Part shown: positions 56,911-64,000 of the stretch, in pieces | How positions within the stretch are numbered: the stretch's first letter is position 1 | Layout of the letters: the number at the start of each line of letters is the position of its first letter | Assembly: GCA_021234155.1 (NCBI GenBank) | Contig: JAJEKV010000319.1 | Span: 188,001-252,000, forward strand | Length of the DNA stretch: 64,000 bases | DNA from: Isoetes taiwanensis | Lineage: Eukaryota > Streptophyta > Lycopodiopsida > Isoetales > Isoetaceae | Direction of reading: 5' to 3' | Made by a program: the position numbers and the translations under genes | Notes under the pieces: generated by a model | Databases searched by the model: none | Told to the model about the DNA's origin: nothing | The model's input: the letters and a program-made list of their open reading frames with translations, nothing else

Positions 56911-58640
56911 CTACTTGTCTTGAAAGATATTCCTTCTCCTTGTTATCTGAAGAACAAAAAATGATGTGTCTAAGACGAAAACAAATATAGTTTAGAGATA
57001 TACATGGTTTTAGAGATATGCATACACTTAAAGAAAAGCAAAATAATAGCTTCAAACTACCTAGAGTACACTAATTGTAGTGTAGACAAGTTGGAACCAT
57101 AATGGCCGTAATTGGAGTATGTAGGACCTAAAGAAAAATGAAATAATTTTTACGTTGTGCCGCATTGGCACCATAGACATACGATGCACACGCCACACCA
57201 ACATTGCTTTATTGGGTCCTGCCCCCAACCACCTTATATTACATGCGACTTTGAGCGGCCTTGAACTAGAGATATATTTATTCTGGGACTACTGTATTAC
57301 TACTAAGACCAAATGCCCAGTTGCAATACAATTGTGCATGTCCAATCCCAAAGCACTCCTCTTATGGCATCTAACTAATTTATAATGAAGTTTGCATCTA
57401 ACTAATGCATTATGTCCAGGTCATCAGGATAGAAATATGGTTTGCATGTGTTGCGAAGTTATGTTTGTAGCAGATTCCGGTCATTCCTGTGCTATTATCT
57501 TCTTGTTTATTGATTAAAGATTATGAACAAGGATTATGAACAAGTATATTAGTGATTATCCACTTGGTTCAAAACAAGGTAAAACCCTTATATGAATATG
57601 TTGACCAACAAAGAGGGTTTGGGATATTTGATATGGATGTATAAGTGACAATCTCTAAAACCATAGGCCATACCTCTAAAGTAATTGAATGATTCATTAA
57701 TGGAAAAAATAATTATAATAATTCGTCGGTTGTATTGGTCAAGTCATTTTTTGTAGACAATTGATATATGTTGGTAGAGGTTCGATCCCACGTATTTTAT
57801 TCTAAAACCTTAGGCAAAGTTGTATAGAGGTTTGAGAACCCGTATTTCATATTTCAAAGCTTTAGTCGAACCCATATTTCACATTTCAACACCATAGGCG
57901 CCTCAATTGATCAATCGAAATGAGAGGCGTGCAGAGGGCCCAACGTATGATCTGGGTTGTAGGATCGACGGATCTGACAATAGAGGTAGTCCAGGGCACA
58001 CCTCATTTAGAATATGTCGACAAATTATACAGATTATCTAAAAGTATAGTAATTGTATTTAAACTATTGCCATATCTAACAATATGGCTTGTTGCGAACC
58101 CTAAAATCTCCAAGACACGCTTTAACATCTATCCCATGTCCCCCCCCAACTCCCTTCCCCCTTTTTTTTCGTTGAAGGGAGATGTATATTACTCAAATGA
58201 AAACTACATATAGAGGACCAGAGCCTGGTAGCTTGATAGAGGATCATAGGCATATTCTAAAGATGAAATTCCAAATGTAAGTCAAACAATCCCAAATTAT
58301 GGGATTCTTAAAAGTTCTGCCAAAAAGGCATAAGCTATAGTTAATTAGATACGTGTTACATTCTTGAAGAGAAGGAACATCCAATCATGGGTGATAATGC
58401 TACCATCAACAAAGGGCAAATATAGAGTTAAGTGATAACGACGAGGCGATATGTGAATTGGATCCGGAGAAATACAGGAGTTCAAATTGAATCCTAGCGA
58501 TCAAAAAGTTGAATGAATATAAATATGACATGTATATATTCCTTCGGATATGGAAAAAGAGCTAATTCCAACAAAAATGACATTCCCAAAACTGCCCTCA
58601 AATGGTGGATCACACAATGTGAAATTGAGTGTTATTTATA
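56911..58640. other. Intergenic, nothing recognised
   Basis: Short ORFs only; none supported. Confidence 0.35.
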
Positions 58641-58790
58641 GAGTAGAATAGAATAGAATAGAATAGAATAGAATAGAATAGAATAGAATAGAATAGAATA
58701 GAATAGAATAGAATAGAATAGAATAGAATAGAATAGAATAGAATAGAATAGATAGGTTTTTATCATCCATGGAGATCTATCGACCTATCA
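58641..58790 (-). repeat. (TAGAA)n microsatellite, about 22 units, at a LINE-like 3' terminus
   Basis: A nearly perfect pentanucleotide array from about 58641 to 58752, then TATCATCCATGGAGATCTA. The junction resembles 47926-47990, so the array probably grew from the repeated tail of a minus-strand LINE or SINE. Confidence 0.85.
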
Positions 58791-59562
58791 TCCTATAGAA
58801 ATGGAAGGGCCAATTTTGCATTGTATGATCTATTCCTTTTTGTTTACTTCATTGTTTGGTTTGAACAAATATATGTTTTGTGCAGATTTACGTTTGTCAG
58901 ATGTTGAGGATGTCATTTGGGCATAAAGCATTACTAGTGTCCTTGTTGTCTATCGTATCGGTCTTGTGTTTTTTCAAGGTATAGATGTTGTCACCTTGCA
59001 GAATATGGACATCTAGTTTTACGACCACGATTACTATGTAACAATTAGGGGAGCGAGCGTGATACCGTTGAATTGCCTCCTCTAAGTGTTTTATATAAGC
59101 CTCAAACTAATGAGAACAATATAATTGCAATCAAGCAACGCCTAATGAGGTACAGGTCTGAAATTGGAGTGTGAAAATGAGCTTCAAAATCTTCACATGG
59201 TTTGAGGTATTTGCTAATGTATTTCAATTGTCTTCGGGCAAAGCTCCGAAGACATACACGTGCTTTTTGCCCTCTGCTGATTTTGTGGATTGCCTATTTT
59301 TCTGCACGTAACATGAATGCTAACCAAAATTTCAAGTACCTTGGCAGCCTATCCATGAGCAAGCAACTTCAATAGCGGCCTTCTCTTGATTCCAGCATGA
59401 ACATATGTTGGAATCAAAGTGTCCAACATCCACAGGACCGTATACTTTTGCCACTCTACCAACACATAAGAAGCCAATGAGAATATATCTAAGAGCAGTT
59501 CCACAGCTTTAAGATTCAATGTTCGCGATCAGAAAAAGGAAAATGTCATTTGCATATTAGTT
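58791..59562. other. Intergenic, nothing recognised
   Basis: No supported feature. Confidence 0.3.
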
Positions 59563-60260
59563 TCAAACTTCTTGTGTACCATCCTCCATGGTAAGACGCT
59601 GAAGGATCCCCTCTGGTGTCACAACAACAAATAACTGCGACAAAGCCTTCTGAGTGGTGCTAAAGGGTATCCCTGAGGAATACCATGGGAAAAACTTTCG
59701 ATGGCTCACTATAAAAGAGAACAATAGCCTGAGCAGAGATATATAGCTTCTTGACATCTGATATGAACTGCTTCCCAAATCCCAATCTAAGGATATGCAA
59801 GCGCATAAACTTCCAGCTAACACTGGCATATACCTTCACAAATCAAGTTTAAATTACATAACATGAAGATTCTGCCGACATGCCCAATAGATTCTCTCAT
59901 ATACAGTAGCTATATTATTGAGAATGCATTTTTTTGGAAGATACTTTGATTGAGTTGTAGAAATAGACTCAGTCAAAATATTTTTTACCCTCTCTACAAA
60001 GGCATTGACAAAGATTTTATATAAAGATGGCAATAAAGTGCTTGGTCAACAATTTGAAATAGTTTAGGGATCTTCGTTCTTGAGGATCAGCAAGATGGCA
60101 CATGTATTCAAAGTTCTGTCAAAGGTAGTAGACCTATGAAGTTGCAAAAAGCATCAAATACGTCTAGCTGCAACCACTCCCACTATTCCCTAAAAAACTC
60201 AATTGGTATACCATCCAACCCTAAGCACTTGTCCTTCTTAAATGCAAAAACTGCCAAACT
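59563..60260 (-). pseudogene. LINE reverse-transcriptase fragment
   Basis: Reading the minus strand from 60240: CLGLDGIPIEFF (from K.PG.DGIP.EF), KNEDP..ISN, then LLPSLYKIFVNAFVERVKNIL and STTQSKYLPKKCILNNI, the standard RT fingers blocks. Towards 59829-59563 the frame degrades. This is a separate LINE from the zinc-module fragment at 60582-60810. Confidence 0.65.
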
Positions 60261-60581
60261 CAGATGAACAACAATAATAACAGCCTCTATTTATAGGCGT
60301 TGCTCTTCAAACTAGACAAAACCGCATTTTGCATTTCTGAATGAAATGATAGATGTCTCAAAACAAAAATACCTGAAAATGATCGTACAGATGTTGCTTG
60401 AGATCTGTAAGCCATGAAAGCATTGTGCCATCTGACAGATGCGCATAAACAACGATGCTTGTACAATGGTCTCTATCATGAAATCACTGCAGACCTATCT
60501 GATCTATAGTGACAGCATTAGGCTCACTCCCCTCTATTTCATAAGTATTCAACAAAGACTTATAGCTTTTTACATGATTTT

Positions 60582-60810
60582 CTAGATGCGCCTTTCTGAT
60601 AATCTAAAAAAGGCCCCCAATGTGATATCTTGGGATACAGAAAATCTCCGTCGTAAGTTTTGATATATTGGGCACTCTATTACTAAATGCTCTCCATCCT
60701 CTATTTCATCCATCCCACATACTTTGCACGTTCTTCTCTCTCTAGGCACCTCAACTCCCAAATAGTGTGAACTCAATCGCATCTTAAATGTCAGGTGTCT
60801 TTTATAATGC
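60582..60810 (-). pseudogene. LINE C-terminal zinc module fragment
   Basis: RHLTFKMRLSSHYLGVEV, then CKVCGMDEIEDGEHLVIECP and YQNLRRRF, a C-x2-C...H-x4-C module seen at the end of many non-L1 LINE proteins. Its upstream part continues at 62000-62258 after an insertion. Confidence 0.65.
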
Positions 60811-61999
60811 AGATCGATCCGACGGATCGCGATTCTCGAGCCAGACGAGCATGCAAGAGTTGCATGCGTTGCCTGCATGCATTGCATGCATTTCGGGCCT
60901 CTCATCCGGTTAGGGGATCGCTATTTCTTCTGCATTAAGCCTTGGCTTCTCATCGGGCTTTCTCTTGGCCGGTGTTTCAGGTTATGTTCTATGCTCTCAT
61001 GCAGAGGAGGGGCTTCCTCTTGCATGGGTTGACCTTTCGTGGCATTTCCTATCATTCTTGTTTCTCTTGACTGACCTTTCTGGCGTATCCCTTCTGGCGT
61101 TTCTTATCGTTCTCGGTTCTCTTCTACCTTGGCTGCGTTGACCTTTCTGGCGCATCCCTTCTGGCGTTTCCTATCTTTCGTATCTCTTCCTATCCTTCTC
61201 GTCTAGCTTCTACCCGGCATTCCTCCACTATGGGGCAATTCTTGAGCCTTCATCTCGGATCGGCGGGAAGTTCTCTTCTTTCGGCGTTGTTGTGTCATAA
61301 AGTCGCGGCTTCGAGAATGCAGATCGATCCGGACGGATCGCGATTCTCGAGCAGACGAGCATGCAAGAGTTGCATCACGTTCTGCATGCATTGCATGCAT
61401 TTCGGGCCCTCATCCGGTTGGGGATCGCTATTTCTTCTCGTGATTAAGCCTTTGGCTTCTCATCGGCTTTTTCTCTTAGCAAAAAGGTGTTTCGGGTTAT
61501 GTTCTATGCTCTCCCTCCCTCCCTCCCTTAAGTATTTTGTTTATATATGTTGTTCATGCGGGCACGCGGCTTTAATCAACCCTCGCTTTTGAGGTTTTTG
61601 TTCTTCTCTATTGTGTTTTGTGGTCTTATGCAGTGCAGTATGCGTTACGGCGTTGGTTTCTTTTTGAGCGTGGGTTTTGGGAAGTTTAGCATGGGCGTTG
61701 TCTAGCCTTTTCCACGCCTAGGGCTTATCGCTAGGGTTTTTCCTCGAAAACCCGAAAGGGCGGGGTTTTTTAATCCCGGCGATAAGCCCTAGGCAGGTAC
61801 ACTAGCCAAACATCTATGATATATTTTTGTATTTTGGGGTCCAGGTGTTATGGCTGGATATTCCCTGTATTTTTTGTTTTTTGGGTAGCTTGCGATATGC
61901 AGCTACCCACTCTCTACCATTGTAATTACACTGCTGGGATGAATAGAAAAGCCCCATCCATCGGGCGTTGTTGTGTCATGCGAGTCGCAGCTCGAGAAT
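60811..61999. mobile_element. Composite insertion with about 200-bp direct repeats
   Basis: Splits a minus-strand LINE. A block starting GCAGATCGATCC(G)GACGGATC occurs at 60811-61005 and at 61319-61515, with a 508-bp offset and about 90% identity by eye. Between them, 61029-61190 holds about three degenerate units of GTTGACCTTTCTGGCG. GGCGTTGTTGTGTCAT occurs near 61281 and at 61964. The direct-repeat layout resembles a miniature LTR (TRIM) element, but TG...CA ends and a primer site are not apparent. Confidence 0.45.
61722..61800 (+). repeat. Hairpin related to the LINE 3' end at 48029
   Basis: CCTAGGGCTTATCGC and GCGATAAGCCCTAGG form outer arms around TTTTTCCTCGAAAACCCG and a GGGCGGGGTTTTTTAATCCC segment. 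The inner part matches the reverse complement of 48029-48075. Confidence 0.65.
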
Positions 62000-62258
62000 A
62001 GGACCCCTTCCCATTGAGATGTGGAGCCTCTACAAGTTCCGACTTCACCTTCTGCCTATAATATTGCATCTTCACTCCTGGGTTTGCCCATAATTTCCTG
62101 TGCATATTTTGTTTTATCCAGTTATACAATTCCCCTTTATCGTCAGGTGCATCTTCCAAGCTCATACCCCATTTTTGGAACCATTTGATAATATCCGCAG
62201 ACCGACCTTTTATGCTGCTCTGCACCATTGCCAATACTGGTAGTCTACTTCGTTCCAT
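62000..62258 (-). pseudogene. LINE ORF2 fragment (between RT and zinc module)
   Basis: SRLPVLAMVQSSIKGRSADI, then IKWFQKWGMSLED and NMHRKLWANPGVKMQYY. It has the feel of the helical segment between RT thumb and C-terminal zinc module in non-L1 LINEs and is in the correct order with 60582-60810. Confidence 0.5.
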
Positions 62259-62760
62259 TTCCTAGACCTTCCGCAGATATTTTAGAGGTTGGTACATGGC
62301 TTCCCTTTCTATGCTTAGTAGTCATGTATCTGCAAGCATCATTGGATAAGGAAGGGGTCTGCATTTTAACACCTAACTCAGTCAGATCTTTTCCACATAA
62401 TAATTTTCACTCAGAGTATTCCTTTGTCCGGGGTTGTGAAGAATTTGAAATTCAATCATTGATTCTTGGTTGGAAGAGTTCATTGGATCAAAGAATTTGG
62501 AAGCTACTGCTGTTCTTCGAGTGTTTTGTGATTGGGATGATCCTAAAATTATTGTTAAACTTTATTCTGAAATGGAATTAGGAGAATCTCCAAGCAAGTA
62601 AGATATGGCAATTGAGATTTTGGCTTTTGAGTTGGTCTTTCAGATCTCTCATTCATAGATAGATTCTTGTTCCTCCTCAATTTCTTCCTCCCTTCTTTCT
62701 TCAATTTCCTCTTCTTTGTCTTTATTTAGCCCTTTGTTGTTTTCTCTTGAATCTTTCTTT

Positions 62761-63776
62761 ATGGAAAATAAAAATTACATTAGCCCTAAGTTTTTACCTT
62801 TGCTTCACGCTTTCTCTTCCCTGTTGCCAGAAGATCGTTCTGTCCTTCTTCATAAGTTAAGCTCTTTTCATCAAAACCCTGAAGATTTTATTTTATTTGG
62901 CAATTTTGCTAATCTTACAAACCAAAAACAGGCTATGGATCCTAAAACTTTCAAGACTCATGTTTAGGACAATTTCACAAAAGATCCAGATATGTGGGGG
63001 CGGTTTCCTCTGATTGATCCTGCTACTCAGATTCCTCTCCGATATGGAGTCCCGAAACCTACTACTGAGATCCAACTTGATGATACTTATGATGCTGCTT
63101 TAAAAGAACTCCGACCAATTGAAGGGAGCAAGCAAAAACTTTATCATGGTATTTCTTTAAATCTCCCTTCAGTTCATGCTAAAATGTCTTCTCTTTTAGA
63201 TACTATTATTCTCATTAAAGTTACAAAAAGTGGTATTCAACTGATAAATTATGGTCTTTCTGCCTCAGTTTACATAAGGGTATCCTTATTAATGCCATGT
63301 ATTGGCTAAACTTCCCTTACATTATGGTTGAGTGTGGTAGCAAAGGAACTGCCAGCTTCTTCCTCAAGCACGGACCATTATCATTTGAATCTTATCAATT
63401 GAGCTTCCTCAAATGGGAACCAAAAATGGATTCTGGTAGCCTGGACTCCTTATGTGTTGCTTCCACGACCCTTTATGGCCTGAATCCTATTTATTGGAAT
63501 GAAGAATGTTTCAAACTTCTTTTCAACTCAATTGGCAATTATGTTTCCACAGAATATTCTCCTTCCAGATCTCCAAGAGCCTTTGTCCAACTTGACCTTT
63601 CCAAAGACATTCCTACTTCCATACCGTTCACTGATGTTTTTGGCCAAAGAACTTATCTATCCTTGAGATGGTCTGGTCTGCCCCCTCATTGCCAAAATTG
63701 TATGCGCATGCATTTCTGGTACAACAAATGTCTGACTTCTGAGGAGAATGCTCTTAAGAACACTAATGCTTCATAA
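62761..63776 (+). pseudogene. LINE ORF1 (DUF4283-like, CCHC knuckle)
   Basis: RNA-binding ORF1 of a plant L1 LINE. From the ATG at 62761: MENKNYISPKF, then after one stop DMWGRFPLIDPATQ. 63297-63776 has FFLKHGPLSFESYQLSFLKW, GLNPIYWNEECFKLL, FVQLDLSKDIP and LRWSGLPPHC, the DUF4283 pattern, then CQNCMRMHFWYNKC, a CX2CX4HX4C zinc knuckle. An in-frame stop at 62965 and a frameshift near 63295 show decay. ORF2 would follow beyond the window. Confidence 0.8.
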
Positions 63777-64000
63777 AGGATCTCTCACTTCATTCCTTCT
63801 TCCAAGAATCTAGCTCAAAATGATAAAGTCAATGATATCATATATTCTTCTGGCAACACCATTGACAACTCTATTGCTAAGGATTATGATAAATCCTTAG
63901 GCTCTACATCGACTGTTTTAGATGATAAAGACATTAACTTCAACAAGAATTTCAAATGGACAAGGGTGAATGAAACTAGAAGGAGAATTAGAAACAATCA
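63777..64000 (+). other. LINE ORF1 tail, running off the window
   Basis: Reads Ser/Asn/Lys-rich in the shifted frame (SHFIPSSKNLAQNDKVND), typical of the low-complexity tail after the knuckle in plant LINE ORF1. Confidence 0.45.

Overview
The window looks like nuclear DNA of a land plant with a large, repeat-rich genome. Three things point there: a Yellow-Stripe-Like (YSL) metal-chelate transporter with seven exons and short GT-AG introns, plant-type L1 LINEs with a zf-RVT zinc module, and Ty1/copia remnants with a TGGTATCAGAGC primer binding site. I lean towards a non-seed plant such as a fern or lycophyte, but this is inference. I recognise one host gene. Nearly everything else is layered mobile DNA, mostly decayed.

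Layout. 1-2797: 3' half of a LINE, interrupted by a 0.49 kb MITE with a 9-bp target duplication. 5355-13130: a second LINE whose endonuclease domain is split by 3.6 kb of nested DNA transposon sequence. 16013-18618: the YSL gene, intact except for one in-frame TGA at codon 136. 18771-19420: fold-back/MITE elements. 21.7-25.6 kb: tandem duplications and a decayed copia element. 25.6-36.4 kb: a second copia element on the minus strand, cut in two by a 7.9 kb insertion. 37.3 kb: hAT transposase remnant. 44.6-46.1 kb: LINE on the minus strand. 47.9-50.7 kb: GC-richer LINE on the minus strand. 53.56-55.17 kb: Harbinger-like element with TTA duplication. 55.7-64 kb: fragments of at least five LINEs, a long pentanucleotide microsatellite, and a LINE ORF1 running to the window edge.

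The most interesting object is the 7.9 kb insertion at 26542-34444, flanked by a 13-bp direct repeat (AAACGCACTTATT) inside copia coding sequence. It carries two divergent, intron-containing, now degenerate genes. The minus-strand gene resembles DUF7869-type putative transposases and has a chromo/Tudor-like tail. The plus-strand gene combines a ParB/sulfiredoxin-like segment with an N4/N6 DNA-methyltransferase motif I. The shared promoter region, three introns and the stop codon of the plus gene carry copies of a palindrome, GGTATAAATTTATACC (22 exact 14-bp cores by my count, plus variants). They are spaced at about 21 bp in one cluster and about 31 bp in another, which is two and three DNA helical turns. 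None lies in an exon interior and I saw none outside the element. I read this as a eukaryotic DNA transposon carrying a DNA-modifying enzyme and its own phased binding sites; function is inferred, not shown.
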